NCBI RefSeq assembly: GCF_004331255.1 | Contig: NZ_SJOF01000001.1 | Span: forward strand, 310,001-374,000 | Origin: Acinetobacter sp. ANC 4173 | Lineage (GTDB): Bacteria > Pseudomonadota > Gammaproteobacteria > Pseudomonadales > Moraxellaceae | Direction: 5' to 3' | Length of the DNA: 64,000 nucleotides | Shown here: positions 9,658 through 18,382 of the stretch, in pieces | Layout: the number at the start of each line of letters is the position of its first letter | Position numbering within the stretch: the stretch's first letter is position 1 | Made by a program: the position numbers and the translations under genes | Notes under the pieces: model-generated | The model's database searches: none | What the model saw: only the letters and a program-made list of their open reading frames with translations | What the model was told of the DNA's origin: nothing

Positions 9658-9799
9658 TGTTACACCTTTTTCTGTGATGGCATTTGGTTATAGTTATACA
9701 GCGATCAAGGCAGATTAAAATGCAAAACAGCATATTGAAACAATAGCTGTACAGGATGCAGCAATTTAAACGCCATCCTGTACCACGATAAGGGATAGA

Positions 9800-10609
9800 T
9801 TATCGTTTTAAAGTGCTGATAAAGCTCATGACTGCAAACAACCAAATAAACAAAATAAAACTGCGTGCTTGAGTGAAATGGGTAACGTCTGCTCCGTGTA
9901 CCATGTTATGACGGCTAGCGGTAACACTTGAGCTCGCATCCATTTTCAAGGCTTCAAGGCTCAGAAAATACGGATTGATTTCACAGGCAATTTTGACTTT
10001 ATGCCATAAGCTTTTGACCTCATGAGCTTTTAAACCCGGTACAATTTTATAGACATCGACAAACTTGGTTTGATTTTGCTGTAAATACCCATGTTCAATC
10101 AGCGCATCCGTCAAAATCCCTTCAATTTGACCATAAATAACCGTAATACAACCTGCATAACACTGCTGTTGATACAGTTTTAAGGTTTCTTCAATCACCT
10201 TGCGGCGCTGGGCTTGGAATGCACCCAAATCCATTGCATCGTATGCATCAAGCAAAGCTGCTTGGAAATAGTCCGTTTGAATTAAATAGGGCAATTCAAA
10301 CTCAGCCACATCCGCTTCTTTTTCATTGGCCATTTGCCAGAAATACAACAGATTGAGCACGTCATTAGACATCGGTTCATCACTTTCGTACTCAAGCTGA
10401 TCGGCCATTATTGCAAAGTACGGATCTTCCAACTCGAGCTGACGGAGTGACTCGACCAATTGTACATGCGCTCGACTCCCCATTGAAGCAAGGTATTGTT
10501 CAGCTTGTTGTAAAAGTTGATTGCCCAATAGTTTAGTCGCTTGTGGATTTTGCGGAATTCGGGTCACGGGTTGGTCGAAATCAAAATCATCATCGATCAT
10601 GAACGGCAT
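9800..10609 (-). CDS. Hypothetical protein with a HEPN-like C-terminal motif
   Basis: The 269-residue soluble protein has an acidic N-terminus (MPFMIDDDFDFDQ) and a long helical middle. Near residues 233-239 it has RHNMVHG, which fits the R-X4-H signature of HEPN domains, often ribonucleases or nucleotide-modifying partners in toxin-antitoxin and defence systems. The preceding helix (CYAGCITVIYGQIEGILTDAL) also resembles HEPN-type four-helix proteins. A hydrophobic C-terminal tail (SFILFIWLFAVMSFIS) may be a membrane anchor. No nucleotidyltransferase or antitoxin partner sits next to it, so a housekeeping HEPN-like role is equally possible. Confidence 0.6.
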   Translation of the reverse strand: MPFMIDDDFDFDQPVTRIPQNPQATKLLGNQLLQQAEQYLASMGSRAHVQLVESLRQLELEDPYFAIMADQLEYESDEPMSNDVLNLLYFWQMANEKEADVAEFELPYLIQTDYFQAALLDAYDAMDLGAFQAQRRKVIEETLKLYQQQCYAGCITVIYGQIEGILTDALIEHGYLQQNQTKFVDVYKIVPGLKAHEVKSLWHKVKIACEINPYFLSLEALKMDASSSVTASRHNMVHGADVTHFTQARSFILFIWLFAVMSFISTLKR

Positions 10610-10738
10610 ACTCTTAAAAACGGGCTGAATGCACGTATTATCGCTGTTATTGCCTTATGAATATAGAGAAAATATGCAGTAGTTTTAGACTCAAAGATTT
10701 GAGCTTTCGCAATCCACTCAAAAGAGATTTAAATTAAT

Positions 10739-11158
10739 TTAGTCGATGACATATACACTGAATAGCAATTTTTCCTTTTCAGAAATTGCCCAATAATCAT
10801 GTGCCTTTTCTTTAGTAGTGTTCAACCTGAAAAAGTTCTGTTGTGAACATGCTCGTTCTACAATCTGAATATGCTTTTCTGAACCATAAACAATAAAAGA
10901 ATCATGTACTTTGTCATCATTATGATCTTTTAACCATTCAACTGGCTGTAGATAATGAATATTGGGATGCCAACTTTTCCAACGCTTTTTAATGGTCGGT
11001 TGGATACATTCAATCTGCGTACTTCTTGGTTGAATTTCTTGCTGTTGTAACTGAAGTAAAAATTTCTTTTTGGTCTGTTCATCCAAAAGATAAACCACCA
11101 CCCAAGCACCACGATCGCCCACATGCATCCGCTGATAAAAGAACAGGTGTTCAGCCAA
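10739..11158 (-). CDS. Hypothetical protein, start uncertain (possible frameshift)
   Basis: The 139-codon frame begins at a TTG with no visible ribosome binding site. Upstream codons in the same frame (reading HYDHQTFPY just before the TTG) look like natural protein sequence, but a TGA-TAG pair blocks the frame at about 11198-11203. A one-base shift near 11180-11190 would connect it to an ATG at 11211 (MQNDSYKVS). The real gene may therefore start there and be frameshifted, or the assembly may lack a base. The product has mixed alpha/beta character (RGAWVVVYLLDEQTKKKF) and no family I recognise. Confidence 0.5.
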   Translation of the reverse strand: MAEHLFFYQRMHVGDRGAWVVVYLLDEQTKKKFLLQLQQQEIQPRSTQIECIQPTIKKRWKSWHPNIHYLQPVEWLKDHNDDKVHDSFIVYGSEKHIQIVERACSQQNFFRLNTTKEKAHDYWAISEKEKLLFSVYVID

Positions 11159-11200
11159 ATATGGAAAAGTCTGATGATCATAGTGCTGACTTTGTAGCTA

Positions 11201-11431
11201 TCATTCTGCATTTTGCTCATCTCTTATATTTGCAAACCAAATCGAAAATGCAAGATAGAAGATAATGATCACAGCCAACAACAATATAAAGGTATAACCA
11301 ACCAGTTTTAACACCCCGTCTAAAATTTTAGTGGAAAGATCAGCAAAATTTTTTACGCTTTTTTTAGACAAACTATTCCCTATTGATTTTTCTTTTTCAA
11401 CATCATGCTCAAATTGGCAATAAATACTCAA
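11201..11431 (-). CDS. Small single-pass membrane protein
   Basis: Up to 76 residues, with one strong transmembrane helix (about 42-67, GYTFILLLAVIIIFYLAFSI) and a short acidic tail ending DEQNAE. The listed start is TTG. A second TTG at 11371 has an AGGGA ribosome binding site about 6 bases upstream and would give a 56-residue protein beginning LSKKSVKNFAD. The stop overlaps possible starts of the next gene, suggesting coupled translation. Function is unknown. Confidence 0.5.
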   Translation of the reverse strand: MSIYCQFEHDVEKEKSIGNSLSKKSVKNFADLSTKILDGVLKLVGYTFILLLAVIIIFYLAFSIWFANIRDEQNAE

Positions 11432-11559
11432 TCAGAGCCACCAATTCATACGGGCTTAGTCTCTTTTGAAAACTTTTAATTGATTCACTTGTGCAAGTCG
11501 CGGCTATCTAAGGTAAAATCGTTGACCTTATATAAAATACGAATGAGAGAGTCATATCC

Positions 11560-13617
11560 GTGCGTAATATTTTAGTCACTAACGCCCTACCATACGCCAA
11601 TGGCCCTATCCATATGGGTCACTTACTCGGTTATATCCAAGCAGATATCTGGGTTCGTGCCATGCGTGCAATGGGACATGATGTGACTTATGTCTGTGCG
11701 GATGATGCTCATGGTACAGCCATTATGCTACGTGCAGAAGCCAATGGCATTTCTCCAGAACAACAAATTGCCAATGTGCAAAAAGAACACATCCGTGATT
11801 TTGATGGTTTTGGCGTGCATTTCGATCATTATGATTCAACCCATAGTGATGAAAACCGCTCTCGTGCCTCTGAAATTTATGTAAAAAACCGTGAAGCGGG
11901 TAATATTGCAGTTCGCCCTGTATCGCAACTGTTTGACCCAGAAAAAGGCATGTTCTTATCGGATCGTTTCATTAAAGGCACGTGCCCGAAATGTAAATCG
12001 GAAGATCAATATGGCGATGCGTGTGAAGTCTGCGGGACAACTTACAACGCGACTGAACTTTTAAACCCAAAATCGACTTTAAGTGGTGCAACGCCTGTTG
12101 AGAAATCTTCAGATCATTACTTCTTTAAATTGCCAAACTTTGGTGAATATTTACAGAAATGGACGCGTGATGAAGGTCGTTTACCTGTTTCAATTGCCAA
12201 CAAGTTAGATGAATGGTTTGAAGCAGGTTTGGCAGATTGGGATATTTCTCGTGATGCACCGTATTTCGGTTTTGAAATTCCAGATGCGCCAAACAAATAT
12301 TTCTATGTGTGGGTCGATGCGCCGATTGGTTATATGTCGAGTTTTGAAAACTACATTAAAACCAAACGTCCTGAACTCAACTTCGATGACTTCTGGAAAA
12401 AAGATTCTAAAAATGAAGTCTATCACTTCATTGGCAAAGACATCGTTTACTTCCATGCCCTGTTCTGGCCTGCAATGCTTGAAGGTGCAAACTACCGTAC
12501 GCCGTCAGGTTTATTTGTGAATGGTTTCTTGACTGTAAATGGTCAGAAGATGTCGAAATCTCGCGGCACATTCATTAAAGCTGAAACTTATTTAGAACAC
12601 TTAAATCCTGAATATTTACGTTACTACTTCGCGTCCAAACTGTCTGATAAAGTTGAAGATTCTGATTTAAACTTGGATGATTTCGTTCAGAAAGTAAACT
12701 CAGATCTAGTTGGTAAAGTGGTCAACATTGCCAGCCGCTGTGCAAAATTCATCAACACCAAGTTCGATAATAAATTATCAACAACTTGTGCAGAACCTGA
12801 ATTGTTACAAAGCTTTATCGATGCGAGTTCTTCGATTGCGTCTCAATATGAAGCACGTGAGTTCTCTGCCGCGATTCGTGAAATCATGGCACTTGCAGAT
12901 AAAGCCAACCAATATATCGATGAGAAAAAACCGTGGGCTTTAGCCAAAGTTGAAGGCGAAGAGCAACAAGTACACGATGTTTGTTCGGTGGGGATTAACC
13001 TGTTCCGTCAATTGGCAGTGTATTTAGCCCCAGTTCTTCCGACTTTAGCGGCTCAAGTTCAAGAGTTTTTAAAACTAGACCGCTTTGATTTTGCTTCTGC
13101 TCAAACGGCATTGGTTGATCATGAAATTGCATTGTTCCAACCTTTAATGCAACGTGTAGACCCGAAAGCGGTTGCGGCAATGGTCGATGCGTCTAAAGAC
13201 TCTTTAGCGGCTGCGGCTGAACCTGTAAAAGTGGAAAAGAAAAAAGAGAAGAAGGCCGAGAAAAAGCCAGAGCCTAAAGTCGGTGAAGCTGAAATTATCG
13301 GTATTGAAGACTTTATGAAAGTTGACCTACGTGTTGCTGAAGTTTTAGAAGCTGCTACGGTTGAAGGTTCAGACAAACTGCTTCAATTGACTTTAAATGT
13401 AGGTGAAGCTGAACCTCGCAATGTGTTTAGCGGTATTCGTGAGTTCTATCAACCAGAAGACCTTAAAGGCAAATTGGTGGTGATGGTCGCTAACCTTGCA
13501 CCACGTAAAATGCGTTTTGGTATTTCTAACGGTATGGTACTTGCAGCAGGTAATGGTGACGGCGTTTGGGTGATTTCACCTGAATCTGGCGCTAAACCGG
13601 GTGATAAAGTGTCTTAA
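11560..13617 (+). CDS. metG: Methionyl-tRNA synthetase
   Basis: The 685-residue enzyme charges tRNA-Met. The start is GTG at 11560, with a GAGAGAG ribosome binding site about 8 bases upstream; a nearby upstream ATG is out of frame. Class I signatures are seen: [15 protein letters not shown] (HIGH-like) near residues 13-27, the zinc knuckle [18 protein letters not shown] around 143-160, and [12 protein letters not shown] (KMSKS) near residue 330. A Lys/Glu-rich linker (about 555-573) leads to the C-terminal EMAPII/Trbp111-like tRNA-binding domain ([19 protein letters not shown] onwards). The length is normal for a long-form enzyme. Confidence 0.97.
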   Translation: MRNILVTNALPYANGPIHMGHLLGYIQADIWVRAMRAMGHDVTYVCADDAHGTAIMLRAEANGISPEQQIANVQKEHIRDFDGFGVHFDHYDSTHSDENRSRASEIYVKNREAGNIAVRPVSQLFDPEKGMFLSDRFIKGTCPKCKSEDQYGDACEVCGTTYNATELLNPKSTLSGATPVEKSSDHYFFKLPNFGEYLQKWTRDEGRLPVSIANKLDEWFEAGLADWDISRDAPYFGFEIPDAPNKYFYVWVDAPIGYMSSFENYIKTKRPELNFDDFWKKDSKNEVYHFIGKDIVYFHALFWPAMLEGANYRTPSGLFVNGFLTVNGQKMSKSRGTFIKAETYLEHLNPEYLRYYFASKLSDKVEDSDLNLDDFVQKVNSDLVGKVVNIASRCAKFINTKFDNKLSTTCAEPELLQSFIDASSSIASQYEAREFSAAIREIMALADKANQYIDEKKPWALAKVEGEEQQVHDVCSVGINLFRQLAVYLAPVLPTLAAQVQEFLKLDRFDFASAQTALVDHEIALFQPLMQRVDPKAVAAMVDASKDSLAAAAEPVKVEKKKEKKAEKKPEPKVGEAEIIGIEDFMKVDLRVAEVLEAATVEGSDKLLQLTLNVGEAEPRNVFSGIREFYQPEDLKGKLVVMVANLAPRKMRFGISNGMVLAAGNGDGVWVISPESGAKPGDKVS

Positions 13618-13631
13618 GATTTAAGATTAAG

Positions 13632-13659
13632 AAAAGCCTCTACTGATGTAGGGGCTTTT
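13632..13659 (+). terminator. metG terminator
   Basis: An 11-base near-perfect stem (13632-13642 AAAAGCCTCTA with 13649-13659 TAGGGGCTTTT) has a 6-base loop and is followed by a T-rich run. It also separates metG from the converging gene to the right. Confidence 0.8.
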
Positions 13660-13664
13660 ATTTT

Positions 13665-15659
13665 TTAGCTAGCTTTTTGTCCTTGCAAATCATCTACAAG
13701 AGAAATTTTACTTTCATCAGATAAATCTTCATATTTAGATTTAAGATTATCTAGTAAATAAGAGTTAGATAACTTAAAATCTTGGAAAATTGAATACCAG
13801 CTTTTTACATAACATTTAATATTTCCATCATGTAATACTAATCCTTTTTCACCTTTATCTTTTTGACTGTTTAGATGAGATGTTATTGAAAAATCATCTT
13901 TAGAAATTTTTCTTCCAATTAAAATGAGTTCAAAATAAATTTCATCATTACTAAATTCAGGAAATTTAGACAAAATTTCTGCATAATCTAGCAATTGATT
14001 CATATGTTTCTTATTTAATGAAACACTTGGTCTTTTTATTTCAATAATTACACATTTGTATATAGGATTGTTTAAAGTATCAAAGGTTTTATTTTTTCTA
14101 GCTAAAAATAAATCTACTTGTCTATTTAGACCATCTACTACAACTTGATTAACTGCATCATTTTTATCTAAATCATCGGAACTAACATGATTAATACCTC
14201 TAATCTGATCTCTCAATCTTTGAGTTATTTTTGTAAATGAATCTTCCTCAGCACCTAAAATTTCGTATTGAGCGCCAAAAAGCCAAGTATTAGCCTCAAT
14301 AATTTTTTGTAAATCAGGTGTTTCTAGTACCGAATTATAATGGTTATCCATTAACTCCTTTAGTTGATTTACCGCTAGCTCCCTTTTTTGTAAGGTCTCA
14401 ATAGTGCTAATAATATTTTCTAAAGTGGTCGTTTTTAATTGTTTAGCTAATAAACCAACTTGAGTATCGCTTAAATCCAAAACATCATCCAAAACATCAA
14501 ATATTGCATCATTTTCTTTAGATACTAAAAGTTTATCCAACATTCGAATAATAATTTTTAACGGTTTAGTCGCAAGATTAGCAAAAATTTTTGGGTCAGC
14601 TAAATATATACTTTTAACAGCATCCTTTGTATTTTTCTTTCGCCATAATGCATAGCTGCTATCATAACCAAGATAAGATGGGAAATAACCTTTCTCATCA
14701 TAACTTTCTATTTTCGCATCAACATATTCTCTAAGATATTCTTCATAAATTTCTTTTAAGAAATCACTCATCTCTTTATTAATTTTTTTCAATATTTTTT
14801 GTTGCGATTCAGCATTAGAATCCATTTCTAGTTCATCTTTATTATAACTATCATTCCATGCTGATAAAGCATAACAACTCGTATAAAATTCAATCTTGTT
14901 ATTTGCCTTACTTAATTCCTTATAGATAATTTTATGATGTGAATCAAGCAAATAATTGCATGATTTATCATGACTCAACTTTTCATGCCATCTTATAGCT
15001 TTTATTTTAAACTCTATATTATCGATCTGAACCGATTTTTCAAAACACGTATTTTCTAAAATTGGAACTTCAATTCCATTCAAAAATAGTTTTTTATGTG
15101 GATTTATGATCAATAACCAACTGAATTCCCTCTTCAAGCTATCTAGCAATGTTTCCTCTGCTGGGAACGGAATTTTAGGATATAATGAACTCAAAACAAC
15201 ATAAGTTCCTGATTTTATATTATTTAATAATTTATTCTGCTTTTTCTCTTCAATATATTCTCCACTGTATTGTGAAATAGTATCGGCAGAAATCTCAATT
15301 TTTACATTTTTATTATCCCATTTAGTAAACCAAGTAGCTTTATTAGCTAACTTATAAAAAGCTAATCGACCTCTACCATGCGAACCATGTTTATCATCAT
15401 CATCTTTTTTATTTGATTCATTGAACTTTTCGAAACTATTATTCAGATTTGATAAATCGATACCATCACCATCATCAAAAATAGTAATTGACTCCAATGT
15501 ATCTAATCCATTTTTTTGTAGATCTATGTGAACATTATTTGCTTTAGCATCAAAGCCATTCCAAACAAACTCAAAGATAGCTTTATAAGGCTCGGTACTT
15601 TTGAAATGCTTTTTTATACCTGTATCTGTAATCTGAGCTATACCACTAAAGTTTTTCAT
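13665..15659 (-). CDS. GHKL ATPase fused to Shedu/PD-(D/E)XK-like nuclease, candidate defence protein
   Basis: The 664-residue protein has two recognisable parts. The N-terminus is a GHKL (Hsp90/MutL/MORC-type) ATPase: the N-box E30-FVWN34, then FDDGDGID (61-68), then the glycine-rich lid HGSHGRGRLAF (91-101). The C-terminal third carries the layout of a Shedu (DUF4263)-like PD-(D/E)XK nuclease: ANTWLFG at about 457-462, VDLFLARK with D516, and IIEIKRPS with E540-x-K542. Shedu proteins are anti-phage nucleases with varied N-terminal sensor domains. GHKL-nuclease fusions are also known among prokaryotic MORC-like proteins. The gene is visibly richer in A+T than metG and stands alone, which suggests transfer. 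No methyltransferase or partner gene is adjacent. The ribosome binding site is weak. Confidence 0.72.
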   Translation of the reverse strand: MKNFSGIAQITDTGIKKHFKSTEPYKAIFEFVWNGFDAKANNVHIDLQKNGLDTLESITIFDDGDGIDLSNLNNSFEKFNESNKKDDDDKHGSHGRGRLAFYKLANKATWFTKWDNKNVKIEISADTISQYSGEYIEEKKQNKLLNNIKSGTYVVLSSLYPKIPFPAEETLLDSLKREFSWLLIINPHKKLFLNGIEVPILENTCFEKSVQIDNIEFKIKAIRWHEKLSHDKSCNYLLDSHHKIIYKELSKANNKIEFYTSCYALSAWNDSYNKDELEMDSNAESQQKILKKINKEMSDFLKEIYEEYLREYVDAKIESYDEKGYFPSYLGYDSSYALWRKKNTKDAVKSIYLADPKIFANLATKPLKIIIRMLDKLLVSKENDAIFDVLDDVLDLSDTQVGLLAKQLKTTTLENIISTIETLQKRELAVNQLKELMDNHYNSVLETPDLQKIIEANTWLFGAQYEILGAEEDSFTKITQRLRDQIRGINHVSSDDLDKNDAVNQVVVDGLNRQVDLFLARKNKTFDTLNNPIYKCVIIEIKRPSVSLNKKHMNQLLDYAEILSKFPEFSNDEIYFELILIGRKISKDDFSITSHLNSQKDKGEKGLVLHDGNIKCYVKSWYSIFQDFKLSNSYLLDNLKSKYEDLSDESKISLVDDLQGQKAS

Positions 15660-15817
15660 TTTTATAAGCCAATGTCTTTTCTAATCTAGTTAATAATAAC
15701 CCACAACCAAATAATTTAATTCTAATGAAAAAATTAAATGTAATATCATTTTCTTAAACTCAACCTGACAGAAACACAGAAAAGAGTCACTATCAGATCA
15801 AGCCTTAACGCATATAT

Positions 15818-16426
15818 TTACTTTGCTGGCTCTCCCCATTGGTTCGATTCAGGTTTAGTTTCTGAAACAGCCCAAATCAACAAAGGAATAAGCCCAATAA
15901 TCGTAAGCGCCAAGAGCATCCACCAACCCGAACGGTTCACATCATGTAAGCGACGTGCCCCGACTGCCAGTGTAGGTAAAAAGAAGAACAATGAAAGTAA
16001 GCTCGAAATGGCATCTATTCCACCTTCGCTTACCCCCATAATACCTAGACTTAAACCAAGGATGAGTCCAATTAAAATCTGGAAAAGATAAAAATACCAA
16101 TATTCTTTACGGCGAGCACGCCCCGAAAAATTAACGTAATTTTTTAAACATTTCATGGCCCAATCGAAGAAACCAAAATTCTCTTCGGCTTGCAATTGTT
16201 CTGTATGTTGATTATTTCTTTTTTCGAAAACGGGCTGGCGTGCGGCTAGCACATAAATATTAATAGCCTGATTTAAATTATTTACTGCAAAATCGACATT
16301 TTGACCACGTGCGGGTGAAATTTGGTCTTTCCATTCCAAATCAAAAAAGCTGTAACGCTTTCCATCATCCCCTTGGATTACACCTTCATTAATCTGGAAG
16401 TTAAAATCTACTAATGTACCTTTCAT
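15818..16426 (-). CDS. DUF805 membrane protein with cold-shock-like N-terminal domain
   Basis: I place the start at the internal ATG at 16424-16426 because a GGAA-type ribosome binding site lies about 8 bases upstream; an earlier ATG at 16486 lacks one. The 202-residue product begins MKGTLVDFNFQINEGVIQGD, a short beta-barrel segment reminiscent of cold-shock/OB domains (about residues 1-60). A linker follows, then a DUF805 domain: NYVNFSGRARRKEYWYFYLF, several membrane helices and RRLHDVNRSGWWMLL. DUF805 proteins are inner-membrane proteins of unknown role. The soluble domain would face the cytoplasm. Confidence 0.78.
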   Translation of the reverse strand: MKGTLVDFNFQINEGVIQGDDGKRYSFFDLEWKDQISPARGQNVDFAVNNLNQAINIYVLAARQPVFEKRNNQHTEQLQAEENFGFFDWAMKCLKNYVNFSGRARRKEYWYFYLFQILIGLILGLSLGIMGVSEGGIDAISSLLSLFFFLPTLAVGARRLHDVNRSGWWMLLALTIIGLIPLLIWAVSETKPESNQWGEPAK

Positions 16427-16737
16427 TATAAAGTTCCAATTGATATTCAATATTTTATTGTTGGAAATATCATCATACTGGAACATTTTATTTTATAAAA
16501 CAAATTCCTGTAACCAGCTCTAAAATGCATTACTGGCAATGTTTAAAGGTTGTATCCATTCAATTTTTTTACACATAAAATCGATGCGAAAAATCATCTT
16601 ATACCCAACACAAAATAGGACGATTTTCGCGATCTAAAATTTAAGGTGTTAAAGAATATTGAAGACAGTAAGTTGAAAAATAGATACACGAAAATTTTAT
16701 GGCTCCACATGAAGCCATCTATTCGAATCTCTTCTCT
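16427..16737. other. Spacer with weak hairpin after paaY
   Basis: No gene is seen here. A 6-base stem (16699-16704 ATGGCT with 16713-16718 AGCCAT) lies just after paaY on the minus strand and may be a weak terminator, but only four T residues follow it. Confidence 0.35.
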
Positions 16738-17340
16738 TTAAACCGCTTGGCTCTTAATCACATGGTCAGTATTAAAATGCGTATGCGTTAAACGCGTTGC
16801 TGAGTTTTCAGTTAAAGGTTCAACCTCTTGTAGACTGTTTAAACAGCGGAGGGTTAAATCCATATATTGCTGAGTACCCTTAAATTTCCACGCAATTTCT
16901 TTTTCATCCAAACTACGAATCACGCGGGCAGGACTACCAACCACCAAGGAATTTGCTGGAATTTCAGCTTTGGCTTTTACCGTGCTATTGGCACCGACAA
17001 TCGTATTTTCGCCAATAATAGCTTCATCTAAAATCACGCTGTTCATGCCAATTAAGACATTTTTAGCAATACGGCAACCGTGCAAAATTGCGCCATGTCC
17101 AATATGACCAAACTCTTCCACCACGGTCACATTGTTTGGAAAACCATGAATAATGCAGGAATCCTGCACATTGGCATTTTTATGAATATGAATGCCGCCG
17201 AAGTCTGCGCGCAAGGCAGCAAAAGGACCAATATAAGCCCCCTCTTCAACAATCACATCCCCAATTAAAACTGCTGTGGGATGCACATAAGCTTTTGGGC
17301 TAACCACTGGAATGACGCCATCGATGGCATAACAAGGCAT
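16738..17340 (-). CDS. paaY: PaaY, hexapeptide-repeat thioesterase of phenylacetate catabolism
   Basis: The 200-residue protein is a left-handed beta-helix of the gamma-carbonic-anhydrase type. Hexapeptide repeats run from about residue 15 to 150 ([20 protein letters not shown], then [12 protein letters not shown] with metal-binding His residues). It fits PaaY, which hydrolyses dead-end CoA thioesters formed during phenylacetate degradation and frees the CoA. It is the last gene of the paa run, 35 bases after paaX, as is common in Gammaproteobacteria. No paaI thioesterase gene is present in this window, so PaaY may carry that protective load alone. Confidence 0.92.
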   Translation of the reverse strand: MPCYAIDGVIPVVSPKAYVHPTAVLIGDVIVEEGAYIGPFAALRADFGGIHIHKNANVQDSCIIHGFPNNVTVVEEFGHIGHGAILHGCRIAKNVLIGMNSVILDEAIIGENTIVGANSTVKAKAEIPANSLVVGSPARVIRSLDEKEIAWKFKGTQQYMDLTLRCLNSLQEVEPLTENSATRLTHTHFNTDHVIKSQAV

Positions 17341-17375
17341 AGTTTATTCCTTAAACTGTAGGGCTATATTTGAGC

Positions 17376-18326
17376 TTAGTAACTCGGCTCTTCCTGCTTT
17401 AAGCCGCCAAAACGCTTATAAAATTGTGGATGTGCAGGTGGCATTGAACCTTCTGACGTCCGTGCGATGTCGAGGAAGAATTCATCCCCTGCCAGTACCA
17501 CGGTTTGATACAGATTACTGCTTAAATTACGTGAATTCAGCGACAGCCAGTTCGACGGCAATAATTCAAAGGGTAAATTCGGATCTTTCAATAAAATTCG
17601 ACGGAATTGATGAATCAATAGAATACGAATCTGAAACGCTTGCATCGGATTCAGTTCTTCTTCACTTTCAACCAAATTAAAGAATTCTCTGAAATCACTG
17701 ATGAACTTTTCATAACGCTGATGTAACTCTTGTACTGGCCAATTGATCTCGACCATACGTTTGACGGTTGGATAAGACTCTTGCCACAACTGTAAAGCTT
17801 CCGCTTTAAAGATCACCACTTGGTCGGTCATTTTTAGGCTAAGCAACAAATTTTGTAATTTGAGATGATCACAGCCCGGATACGCCATGACATTGGTGGC
17901 GATATTGGCAAAACCGAGCCATTCCAACTCTTTTTTCAAAGTGACTTTATTTTCCAGCTCAACAGAACTGAGTAACACCAGATCCCATTTTTGGTCCCAT
18001 TCTTGTTGGGTGAAACTATAAATTTTCTGGTCTGCCATAATAAAGCGTTGGCGACTGCTTTCCGTGACACGGTAGTAACTGGTGCGTCCGATTTTCTCGG
18101 AAATCAGCCAACCATTTTGGACAAGGCGAAATACGGCTGTACGAACTGAACGCTCGTTAAAACCAAACACATCCATTAACTGAATTAAGCTGGCCAGACT
18201 AATAATGCCACCACGGTGAAAAATACAATCACCAAAGATGGTCATAATCAGCGAGGTACCGCTCAGTGCTTCGTTGCTAATGAAATCATCAATAACTTGT
18301 TTTAATTTTAGATTCATTTCGTTCAA
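17376..18326 (-). CDS. paaX: PaaX, phenylacetyl-CoA-responsive repressor
   Basis: The 316-residue regulator has the PaaX-type N-terminal winged helix (LASLIQLMDVFGFNERSVRTAVFRLVQNGWL, about 43-73). A central domain and the C-terminal PaaX domain follow. PaaX represses paa promoters until phenylacetyl-CoA binds. The start may be TTG at 18326, since AAGGTA lies 6 bases upstream of it; the ATG at 18317 is too far from that site. Likely target sites are the two GATAC-N27-GTATC palindromes upstream of paaA and of the MFS gene. It is 56 bases downstream of paaK, probably in the same transcript. Confidence 0.93.
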   Translation of the reverse strand: MNEMNLKLKQVIDDFISNEALSGTSLIMTIFGDCIFHRGGIISLASLIQLMDVFGFNERSVRTAVFRLVQNGWLISEKIGRTSYYRVTESSRQRFIMADQKIYSFTQQEWDQKWDLVLLSSVELENKVTLKKELEWLGFANIATNVMAYPGCDHLKLQNLLLSLKMTDQVVIFKAEALQLWQESYPTVKRMVEINWPVQELHQRYEKFISDFREFFNLVESEEELNPMQAFQIRILLIHQFRRILLKDPNLPFELLPSNWLSLNSRNLSSNLYQTVVLAGDEFFLDIARTSEGSMPPAHPQFYKRFGGLKQEEPSY

Positions 18327-18382
18327 CTATTACCTTGTCAGATCAGAATGATAAATCATGCGATCTATCATTCAACTAAAAC

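Noticed and set aside
11026..11265. Plus-strand frame of 79 codons opposite the small unknown genes
   Set aside because: Antisense to better candidates and of unnatural composition (PPPKHHDRPH).
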